Assembly (NCBI GenBank): GCA_017626275.1
Contig: JAGAJD010000245.1
Location: 1 to 10,076 of the forward strand
DNA from: Lachnospira sp.
Lineage (GTDB): Bacteria > Bacillota > Clostridia > Lachnospirales > Lachnospiraceae
Direction of reading: 5' to 3'
DNA length: 10,076 bases
Below, piece by piece: positions 1 to 5,919 of this stretch. The notes beneath the pieces were generated by a model. It was not told the DNA's origin. It did not search any database and saw only the letters and a program-made list of their open reading frames with translations. Numbering within the stretch: the stretch's first letter is position 1; each line of letters begins with the position of its first letter. Both the position numbers and the translations under genes were made by a program.

Positions 1-359
1 AGAATCTTTCATTGAATCCGACAAAGATTTCCGGAGTTTGCGGAAGGTTAATGTGCTGTCTTAAGAATGAAGAGGAGACATATGAGGAGCTTAACAGCCA
101 CCTTCCTAATGTGGGCGATTATGTTACCACACTGGACAGGCTTAAGGGTGAAGTAGCAAGTGTCAGCGTGCTGCGCCAGCTTGTAAAGGTAATTGTCACA
201 CTTGAAAATGATGAAAAAGAAGTGAGGGAATATCCGGTATCGGAACTTAGATTTAAGGCGAGAAGAAGAAATGACAAGCTTCATATTGATGATAAAGAAT
301 TAAAACAGTTAGAAGAGTTAGAGAGAATGGAAGGAAAGTCCCATATCAATGATGAATGA
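1..359 (+). CDS. ricT: RicT (YaaT) PSP1-domain protein, 3' part
   Basis: This is the C-terminal part of a PSP1-domain protein; the reading frame is open to the first base of the window, so the true start lies upstream. A TTG at position 12 is in frame but falls inside the conserved core and is not a plausible start. The visible frame carries the family signature L-N-P-T-K-I-S-G followed by C-G-R-L-M-C-C-L-K, with three closely spaced cysteines. In Bacillus subtilis RicT (YaaT), together with RicA and RicF, forms an Fe-S-containing complex needed for RNase Y-dependent mRNA maturation and for competence, sporulation and biofilm development. The rest (LPNVGDYV onward) matches the usual small beta-rich tail, and the last 30 residues are charged and less conserved. 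The stop codon overlaps the start of the next gene, which points to translational coupling. The family call is confident; the role in this organism is carried over from Bacillus. Confidence 0.9.
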   Translation, partial: NLSLNPTKISGVCGRLMCCLKNEEETYEELNSHLPNVGDYVTTLDRLKGEVASVSVLRQLVKVIVTLENDEKEVREYPVSELRFKARRRNDKLHIDDKELKQLEELERMEGKSHINDE

Positions 360-1071
360 TGATGAGAGAATAGACGACCTGCAAAGGAACGGATACCGTA
401 TAATCCAGAATAAGAATTGTTTTTGTTTTGGAATGGACGCAGTACTGTTATCTTCATTTGCAAAGGCGGAAAAAGGAGAGCGTGTGCTTGATTTAGGTAC
501 GGGAAATGGAGTGATTCCTATTCTTATGCAGGCTAAAAATCCGGGGGCTTTTTTTTCCGGATTAGAGATACAGGAGGTAAGCGCAGACCTTGCAAGAAGA
601 AGTGTGGAGCTTAATGGTATCGGTGAATATGTAAACATTGTACAGGGCGATATAAAAGAGGCTTCCGCAATATTTGGGGGAGCTTCTTTTAATGTAGTGA
701 CAACTAATCCGCCGTATATGAATGAGAATCATGGAATTGTAAATCCCGACAGTGCGAAGGCAATTGCAAGACATGAGCTTTTGTGTACGCTTGAAGATGT
801 AGTGAGAGAGGCTTCTAAATGCCTTAAAATGCGTGGAAGATTTTATATGGTACACCGTCCGCAGCGGCTTGTGGAAATATTTGATACAATGACAAGATAT
901 CATTTAGAGCCAAAGAGAATGAGAATGATTCACCCTCACGAAGATAAAGAGGCAAATATGGTGCTTATTGAGGCTGTGAAGGGAGGAAGGACGCTCTTAA
1001 AGACGGAGCAGCCGCTTGTTGTATACAATGATGACGGAACATATACGCAAAAACTGTTAGAGATGTATTAG
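349..1071 (+). CDS. trmN6: tRNA1(Val) (adenine37-N6)-methyltransferase-like protein (TrmN6/YabB type)
   Basis: This is a 240-residue class I SAM-dependent methyltransferase. Residues 48-54 (D-L-G-T-G-N-G) are the glycine-rich SAM-binding motif I, and residues 120-123 (N-P-P-Y) are the catalytic motif IV typical of N6-adenine methyltransferases. The segment F-G-M-D-A-V-L-L at 27-34 is typical of the TrmN6/YfiC group, whose E. coli member methylates A37 of tRNA-Val1; Bacillus YabB is the Firmicutes relative. The length fits the family. The first ATG at 349 overlaps the end of ricT by 11 bases, and a second ATG follows at once at 352. A purine-rich AAGGAAAG at 331-338 could serve as ribosome binding site. 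The position between ricT and rsmI matches the conserved yaaT-yabB-yabC neighbourhood of Firmicutes. The enzyme class is clear from the sequence; the exact target nucleotide is inferred. Confidence 0.88.
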   Translation: MMNDDERIDDLQRNGYRIIQNKNCFCFGMDAVLLSSFAKAEKGERVLDLGTGNGVIPILMQAKNPGAFFSGLEIQEVSADLARRSVELNGIGEYVNIVQGDIKEASAIFGGASFNVVTTNPPYMNENHGIVNPDSAKAIARHELLCTLEDVVREASKCLKMRGRFYMVHRPQRLVEIFDTMTRYHLEPKRMRMIHPHEDKEANMVLIEAVKGGRTLLKTEQPLVVYNDDGTYTQKLLEMY

Positions 1072-1087
1072 AAGGGAATGGAATAAC

Positions 1088-1939
1088 ATGGAAAGTGCCG
1101 TAAATGGAATGTTGTATTTATGTGCAACGCCGATTGGAAATCTTGAGGATATTACATACAGGGTTCTCCGTATATTAAAGGAAGTCGATTTGATTGCGGC
1201 GGAGGATACGAGGAACAGTATTAAGCTGCTCAATCATTTTGATATAAAGACTCCGATGACGAGTTACCATGAATATAATAAGGTGGAAAAGGCAAAAGTA
1301 TTAGTGGAAAAGATGTTAAACGGCACAACAGTTGCACTGATTACCGATGCCGGAACTCCGGGAATATCAGACCCCGGTGAGGAGCTTGTAAGGCAGTGTC
1401 ATGAAGCCGGAGTTAAGGTTACTTCTCTTCCCGGCCCGGCAGCCTGCATTACGGCGCTTACGATGTCCGGCAGAGCAACGAGAAGATTTGCATTTGAAGC
1501 ATTTTTACCATCGGATAAGCAGGAGCGCAGAGAGATTCTTTCAGAGCTTGAAAATGAGACCAGAACTATAATTTTATATGAAGCGCCGCACAGGCTTTTA
1601 AAGACATTAAAGGAGCTTATGGAGGTGCTTGGACAGGACAGGAAGCTTACCATATGCAAAGAGCTTACAAAGCGTTATGAGAATACATTTTTAACAACAT
1701 TTGGCGAGGCGGCGGCATTTTATGAGGAAAATGAGCCTAGAGGTGAGTATGTGCTTGTCATTGAGGGAAAGAGCAGAAAAGAGATTAAGTCAGAGCAGCA
1801 GGCACAGTGGGAAACGATGAGTGTTGAGGCACATGTTGAGATGTATATTAAACAGGGTATGGATAAAAAAGAGGCGATGAAGGCGGCGGCTAAGGACAGG
1901 GGTGTGTCAAAGCGTGATATTTATCAGGCGCTGCTGTAA
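1088..1939 (+). CDS. rsmI: 16S rRNA (cytidine1402-2'-O)-methyltransferase RsmI
   Basis: RsmI methylates the 2'-hydroxyl of C1402 in the decoding centre of 16S rRNA, using SAM, and belongs to the tetrapyrrole-methylase fold. The 283 residues are full length for the family. Visible signatures are L-Y-L-C-A-T-P-I-G-N-L-E-D-I-T at 9-23, A-E-D-T-R-N at 38-43, Y-H-E-Y-N at 60-64, the glycine-rich A-L-I-T-D-A-G-T-P-G-I-S-D-P-G at 83-97 and L-P-G-P-A-A at 114-119. The last 25 or so residues (D-K-K-E-A-M-K near 259 to the end) form the small helical C-terminal domain common in RsmI. The ATG at 1088 lies 16 bases after the upstream stop and is preceded by GAAGGG at 1071-1076. It is part of the same forward run as ricT and trmN6 and is probably cotranscribed. 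Confidence 0.96.
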   Translation: MESAVNGMLYLCATPIGNLEDITYRVLRILKEVDLIAAEDTRNSIKLLNHFDIKTPMTSYHEYNKVEKAKVLVEKMLNGTTVALITDAGTPGISDPGEELVRQCHEAGVKVTSLPGPAACITALTMSGRATRRFAFEAFLPSDKQERREILSELENETRTIILYEAPHRLLKTLKELMEVLGQDRKLTICKELTKRYENTFLTTFGEAAAFYEENEPRGEYVLVIEGKSRKEIKSEQQAQWETMSVEAHVEMYIKQGMDKKEAMKAAAKDRGVSKRDIYQALL

Positions 1940-1975
1940 ATCAATATATTAGTAAGAATGGAGGAATAGCAGGAT

Positions 1976-2812
1976 ATGTTTCAGATAGGTTGTCATCTTT
2001 CGGCATCAAAAGGATTTCTTCATATGGGAAAAGAGGCGGTTTCACTCGGCGGAAATACGTTCCAGTTTTTCACAAGAAATCCGAGAGGCGGTGCGGCTAA
2101 GGCGATTGATGAGAAAGATGTGGAGGATTTTAAGACATTTGCAAAGGAAAACGGAATTAACATAATTCTTGCACATGCGCCGTATACTTTAAATGCGTGT
2201 TCAGCGGACGAAAGCACGAGAGAATTTGCAAAAAATACATTTGCGGATGATTTAAGAAGAATGGAGTATGTACCGGGAAATCTTTATAATTTTCACCCGG
2301 GAAGTCATGTGAAGCAGGGCGTTGAAGTCGGAATTGATTATATTACGGCTATGTTAAATGAGGTGTTAAAGCCAAAGCAGTCAACAAAGGTGCTTCTTGA
2401 AACGATGGCAGGAAAGGGTTCGGAGATTGGACGTTCCTTTGAGGAATTGAGAGAAATTATAGACAGAGTTGAGTTAAATGAGCATTTGGGCGTGTGTCTC
2501 GATACCTGCCATGTGTATGATGCCGGCTATGATATTGTAAATGATTTGGATGGCGTGTTAAAGCATTTTGACGAGGTTATCGGAATTGACAGGCTGTGTG
2601 CCATTCATATCAACGATTCAAAAAATCCGTTTGAAAGCCATAAGGACAGGCATGAGAAAATAGGCGAGGGTTCAATAGGAACGGAGGCATTTGAGAGGAT
2701 TATCAATCACCCGATGCTTGCAGATAAGCCGTTTTTCCTTGAGACGCCGAATGAGCTTGACGGGTATGCAAAGGAAATAGCACTGCTTAGGAGTTTGCGA
2801 AAAGATGTGTGA
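1976..2812 (+). CDS. nfo: Endonuclease IV (deoxyribonuclease IV, AP endonuclease)
   Basis: This is a 278-residue AP endonuclease family 2 enzyme with a TIM-barrel fold. It cuts DNA 5' to abasic sites in base excision repair. All nine residues expected to bind the three zinc ions can be placed by their motifs: H67 (A-H-A-P-Y), H107 (N-F-H-P-G), E142 (L-L-E-T), D176 and H179 (L-D-T-C-H), H211 (I-H-I-N-D-S), D224 and H226 (K-D-R-H), and E256 (F-F-L-E-T-P). Spacing agrees with E. coli Nfo, so the enzyme should be active. The ATG at 1976 is preceded by a good GGAGG at 1960-1964. The gap from rsmI is 36 bases with no terminator, so nfo is probably the last gene of the ricT-trmN6-rsmI run; the hairpin at 2829-2863 follows the stop. 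Confidence 0.96.
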   Translation: MFQIGCHLSASKGFLHMGKEAVSLGGNTFQFFTRNPRGGAAKAIDEKDVEDFKTFAKENGINIILAHAPYTLNACSADESTREFAKNTFADDLRRMEYVPGNLYNFHPGSHVKQGVEVGIDYITAMLNEVLKPKQSTKVLLETMAGKGSEIGRSFEELREIIDRVELNEHLGVCLDTCHVYDAGYDIVNDLDGVLKHFDEVIGIDRLCAIHINDSKNPFESHKDRHEKIGEGSIGTEAFERIINHPMLADKPFFLETPNELDGYAKEIALLRSLRKDV

Positions 2813-2828
2813 TAATTAAATTGATATT

Positions 2829-2863
2829 AAAGGGCGTTGATTTCCGGTGAATCAGCGCCCTTT
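2829..2863. terminator. Rho-independent terminator between converging nfo and tetR
   Basis: An 11-bp stem pairs 2832-2842 (GGGCGTTGATT) with 2850-2860 (AATCAGCGCCC) around a 7-base loop, with one G-U pair. Flanking AAA (2829-2831) and TTT (2861-2863) extend the stem, and the T run 2861-2865 gives a classic terminator for nfo. Read on the minus strand, the same stem lies 4 bases past the tetR stop and is followed by TTTAATAT, so it could stop that transcript too, though the U tract there is shorter. Confidence 0.88.
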
Positions 2864-2866
2864 TTC

Positions 2867-3496
2867 TCACTCATTTTTTAATTGTTTTTCGTGCTGTTTT
2901 ATAATTGCTTTAATTGTCTGAAACAAATAAGGCTTGATTGTCTCAATATCTGCCGGTTCATTATAAAGAATTGAACTGTAACATGCGGAGCTTACAAGCT
3001 CTACGATAAGAAACAGCATAATTTGAGGCTCTTCAATCTCATATTCGGCAGAATCAATCATAGCATAATAAACATCTTTAAAATTAATATCATCTTCTGA
3101 TACATTTGTAGTTAAGGCTTCCCTGAAAATTCCCCAGCTTAAATTCTTAGAAATAAATGTAAGAAGTGTCTTATCTGTATTTAAAGCATTTATAATATTA
3201 TCAGCAATAAAAATAATCTTATCTTCAAAGCTTAGATTAACCTGATTGTCATTACAGTATTCTTCAAGGCTTGTGGCAGCCTTCTTAAAAAGCTTGCTTG
3301 ATTCATGCGACACGAGCTTGTTTCTTATATCGTATTTATCCTTAAAATAAAGATAAAATGTTCCCTTGGCAATACCCGCCTTTTCAGAAATCTCAGCTAT
3401 TGAGGTTTTACTTACGCCCTTTGTTGTAAAAAGATTAAAGGCAGTGTCCAAAAGTGACTTTTTTTTCTGTAATTTATTTGATTCAAGTTTTCCCAT
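2867..3496 (-). CDS. TetR/AcrR family transcriptional regulator
   Basis: This encodes a TetR-family repressor of 209 residues from the chosen start. The N-terminal helix-turn-helix is clear: A-F-N-L-F-T-T-K-G at 19-27, then T-S-I-A-E-I-S-E-K-A-G at 31-41 and the recognition helix region G-T-F-Y-L-Y-F-K-D-K at 45-54. The rest is an all-helical, hydrophobic ligand-binding and dimerisation domain without recognisable specificity. An ATG at 3508 would add four residues, but GGAG at 3503-3506 sits 6 bases before the ATG at 3496 and overlaps the upstream ATG, so 3496 is preferred. It diverges from the MMPL/lipoprotein operon, and the shared upstream region holds two promoters and three copies of a 15-bp palindrome-like site. 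It is therefore very likely the local repressor of that operon and may control itself. The inducing ligand cannot be told from sequence. Confidence 0.92.
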   Translation of the reverse strand: MGKLESNKLQKKKSLLDTAFNLFTTKGVSKTSIAEISEKAGIAKGTFYLYFKDKYDIRNKLVSHESSKLFKKAATSLEEYCNDNQVNLSFEDKIIFIADNIINALNTDKTLLTFISKNLSWGIFREALTTNVSEDDINFKDVYYAMIDSAEYEIEEPQIMLFLIVELVSSACYSSILYNEPADIETIKPYLFQTIKAIIKQHEKQLKNE

Positions 3497-3502
3497 AGTA
3501 AT

Positions 3503-3506
3503 CTCC
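3503..3506 (-). promoter_or_regulatory. Ribosome binding site that decides the tetR start
   Basis: GGAG on the minus strand lies 6 bases before the ATG at 3496, an ideal spacing. It overlaps the alternative ATG at 3506-3508, whose own upstream sequence (GGAATGGA) is a weaker match. This favours the 209-residue product. Confidence 0.6.
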
Positions 3507-3577
3507 ATTCCATTCCGAAAACGCAGTTTAAGAAATAATCAGTTCTATATATCGTCTTCAAGTATATCATAATGTGC

Positions 3578-3606
3578 ATAATAGAGTAAAAAAAAGAAAA
3601 AGTCAA
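3578..3606 (-). promoter_or_regulatory. Promoter of the tetR gene
   Basis: On the minus strand TTGACT (3606-3601) and TATTAT (3583-3578) are separated by exactly 17 bases, a near-consensus sigma-A promoter. The predicted transcript start is near 3571, giving a leader of about 75 bases. The nearest operator copy (3613-3627) begins 7 bases upstream of this -35 element. Confidence 0.75.
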
Positions 3607-3612
3607 TAAAAA

Positions 3613-3627
3613 ATGACCGAAAGTCAT
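3613..3627. promoter_or_regulatory. TetR operator copy 1
   Basis: ATGAC-CGAAA-GTCAT is a 5-bp inverted repeat around 5 bases. Read on the minus strand it becomes ATGACT-TTC-GGTCAT, matching copies 2 and 3. It lies in the 39-base stretch between the two divergent -35 elements. Its flanking AAATGAC and GTCATAAATTT are the same as in copy 3. Confidence 0.75.
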
Positions 3628-3645
3628 AAATTTTTATAAACTATA

Positions 3646-3660
3646 TTGACTATTGGTCAT
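3646..3660. promoter_or_regulatory. TetR operator copy 2, overlapping the -35 element
   Basis: TTGACT-ATT-GGTCAT matches the other two copies at 11 of the 12 arm positions. Its left arm is the -35 hexamer of the MMPL promoter and its right arm fills much of the spacer, so a bound repressor would block RNA polymerase. It is centred 33 bp from copy 1. Confidence 0.78.
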
Positions 3661-3673
3661 TTTGTGATATAAT
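3646..3673 (+). promoter_or_regulatory. Promoter of the MMPL-lipoprotein operon
   Basis: TTGACT (3646-3651) and a perfect TATAAT (3668-3673) are spaced by 16 bases. The predicted start is near 3680, leaving a leader of about 73 bases that contains operator copy 3. Such a strong core promoter under several operators fits a gene that is tightly repressed and highly inducible. Confidence 0.8.
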
Positions 3674-3690
3674 GTCAATCAACATAGAAA

Positions 3691-3705
3691 ATGACTGTTG
3701 GTCAT
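3691..3705. promoter_or_regulatory. TetR operator copy 3, in the leader
   Basis: ATGACT-GTT-GGTCAT lies about 12 to 26 bases downstream of the predicted transcript start. It is centred 45 bp from copy 2. A repressor here could block escape or elongation by RNA polymerase. Confidence 0.77.
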
Positions 3706-3752
3706 AAATTTAAGACGAGCAGCTACAACAGTAATTAAGGAGGAAAAAGACA

Positions 3753-5888
3753 ATGGAAAAGATAGGAAGAGCAATTGTCAAATTAAGAATACCGATTCTT
3801 ATACTCAGCATATTGCTTCTGATTCCGGCAGGTTTGGGATATGTAAATACAAAAATTAATTATGATATCCTTTATTATCTTCCGGGAGACATTGATACAA
3901 TGCAGGGACAGGATATCCTGTTAGATGAATTTGGAAAAGGTGCGTATGCAACCGTAGTAGTTAAGGGAATGGATAAAAAGGGAACGGCGCAGTTAGAGGA
4001 TAAGATCAGTAATGTAGACCATGTTACAGATATTATTTCTTATAACAGTCTTTTAGGACCGGAAGTTCCAACGGAGTTAATTCCTGATAAGTACAGAAGT
4101 TATTTTGAGAATAAAGATACAGACTGTACAATGTTTATGATTTTCTTTGATGACACGACATCAAGTGATGAGACAATGTCAGCCATTCAGGAGTTAAGAA
4201 ATCTGGCAAAGGGACAGTGCTTTATCAGTGGTATGTCAGCAGTTGTTACCGATACAAAGCAGATTACAAAGCAGGAAACAGTTGCTTACGTATTAATCGC
4301 AGTAATCTTAACAAGTATAGTGCTTGCGTTATTTATGGATTCATTTCTTGTTCCGGTGTTTTTTATGGCAAGTATCGGAATGGCGATTGTATATAATTTA
4401 GGTTCTAACTATTTCCTTGGTGAAGTATCGTTTTTGACAAAGGCTTTGGCAGCGGTATTACAGCTCGGTGTTACGATGGATTACTCAATTTTCCTGTGGC
4501 ACAGCTATAAGGAGGAAAAAGAACAATATTCAGATGACAATAACGAAGCTATGGCACATGCGATTGGAAATACAATTACATCAGTTGTAGGTTCGTCAAT
4601 TACAACAGTCGCAGGTTTTATCGCATTATGCTTTATGACATTTACATTGGGACTTGATTTGGGCGTTGTTATGGCGAAGGGTGTTGTAATCGGTGTAATC
4701 GGCTGTGTTACAATTCTTCCTTCGATGATTCTTACATTTGACAGGGCATTGGAAAAGACAACACATAAGGAGATTATGCCGGCAAGATTTGACAGACTTG
4801 CAAAGTTTGTGGTAAATCACGCATGGCTTCCGGTAATAGCATTTCTTTTATTGCTGTTTCCTGCAATTTACGGATACACCAATACAGACGTGTATTACAA
4901 TCTTACCGATACATTTCCGGCATCAACGCCTTGTGCCGAAGCAAACAAAGTGCTTGAAGATAATTTTGATTTAAATTCTATATACATGGTATTGGCGGAC
5001 ACGAACCTTTCGGCAAAAGACGCAACCAAAATGATTGATGAGATAAATGAGGTTGAGGGAGTTTCTTTTGCACTTGGATATAATTCGCTGACAGGAACAA
5101 CTATTCCTGATGAACTGGTTCCTGATGCTTTAAAGGAAACGCTAAAGGGTGATAAACACCAGATGATTGCGGTAGCTTCAGATTATAAGCTTGCATCTGA
5201 TGAAGTAAATAATCAGATTGAAAAAGTAGACAGCATTGTTAAAAAGTATGACTCAAATGCGATGGTTATCGGTGAGGCACCTTGTACAAAGGATTTGATT
5301 ACAATTACCGATAAAGATTTCAAGACTGTAAGCGCAGTATCAATAATTGCAATATTTGTTATTATCTTCTGCGTATTTAAGTCAGTATCACTGCCGATTA
5401 TTTTAGTTATTGCCATTGAATTTGCAATATTTATTAATATGGGTATTCCGTATTATACAGGAACTACGATACCGTTTATTGCGTCCGTTGTAATCGGAAC
5501 AATTCAGTTAGGTGCGACAGTCGATTATGCAATTTTGATGACAACAAGATATAAGAGAGAAAGATATAACGGAGCTGATAAGAAAACAGCGATAGCTACT
5601 TCTCTTTCAACTTCTATACCGTCAGTTATCGTAAGTGCGCTTGGATTCTTCGCAGCAACATTTGGTGTAGGCGCTTACTCAAGTATAGATATGGTTTCTT
5701 CTCTTTGTATCTTAATGGCAAGAGGCGCAATTATAAGTATGATAGTGGTTATATTTATTCTGCCGTCATTCTTTGTTGTATTTGATAAGCTGATTATCCA
5801 TACAAGCAAGGGATTTATTAATAAAGAAGAGAAAAAGAGAGAAAGACAGCCGCAGGTGGCATATGCTGTGGGTTCTGATAAGCAGTAA
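3753..5888 (+). CDS. MMPL/RND-family membrane transporter
   Basis: This 711-residue integral membrane protein has the two-fold RND/MMPL layout. It has one segment at about 14-30, an outside domain of about 145 residues, five segments between about 177 and 326, then another segment near 354-374, a second outside domain and five final segments between about 526 and 678. The TM4 and TM10 signatures G-V-T-M-D-Y at 239-244 and G-A-T-V-D-Y at 587-592 hold the paired Asp-Tyr (D243-Y244, D591-Y592) that MMPL proteins use in proton relay. The two outside domains share Y-N-S-L-x-G and P-x-E-L-x-P-D (around 97-112 and 443-458), a visible trace of duplication. The short charged tail is cytoplasmic. AAGGAGG at 3737-3743 sits 9 bases before the ATG. 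MMPL proteins export lipids, glycolipids or drugs using the proton gradient; the substrate here is unknown. It is the first gene of the TetR-controlled operon and is followed after 31 bases by the lipoprotein gene. Confidence 0.93.
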   Translation: MEKIGRAIVKLRIPILILSILLLIPAGLGYVNTKINYDILYYLPGDIDTMQGQDILLDEFGKGAYATVVVKGMDKKGTAQLEDKISNVDHVTDIISYNSLLGPEVPTELIPDKYRSYFENKDTDCTMFMIFFDDTTSSDETMSAIQELRNLAKGQCFISGMSAVVTDTKQITKQETVAYVLIAVILTSIVLALFMDSFLVPVFFMASIGMAIVYNLGSNYFLGEVSFLTKALAAVLQLGVTMDYSIFLWHSYKEEKEQYSDDNNEAMAHAIGNTITSVVGSSITTVAGFIALCFMTFTLGLDLGVVMAKGVVIGVIGCVTILPSMILTFDRALEKTTHKEIMPARFDRLAKFVVNHAWLPVIAFLLLLFPAIYGYTNTDVYYNLTDTFPASTPCAEANKVLEDNFDLNSIYMVLADTNLSAKDATKMIDEINEVEGVSFALGYNSLTGTTIPDELVPDALKETLKGDKHQMIAVASDYKLASDEVNNQIEKVDSIVKKYDSNAMVIGEAPCTKDLITITDKDFKTVSAVSIIAIFVIIFCVFKSVSLPIILVIAIEFAIFINMGIPYYTGTTIPFIASVVIGTIQLGATVDYAILMTTRYKRERYNGADKKTAIATSLSTSIPSVIVSALGFFAATFGVGAYSSIDMVSSLCILMARGAIISMIVVIFILPSFFVVFDKLIIHTSKGFINKEEKKRERQPQVAYAVGSDKQ

Positions 5889-5919
5889 TAATTTAGAATA
5901 GAAGAAAGGATAGATTGTT

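Noticed and set aside
562..903. Minus-strand open frame inside trmN6
   Set aside because: It is antisense to a gene with clear catalytic motifs and has no ribosome binding site or recognisable domain of its own.
3412..3627. Minus-strand open frame overlapping the tetR start and the operator region
   Set aside because: It crosses the tetR promoter and operators in another frame and has no family features; it is a shadow of tetR.
3664..3678. Possible fourth operator over the -10 element (GTGAT-ATAAT-GTCAA)
   Set aside because: Only about half of the consensus positions match, and much of the sequence is explained by the -10 hexamer itself.
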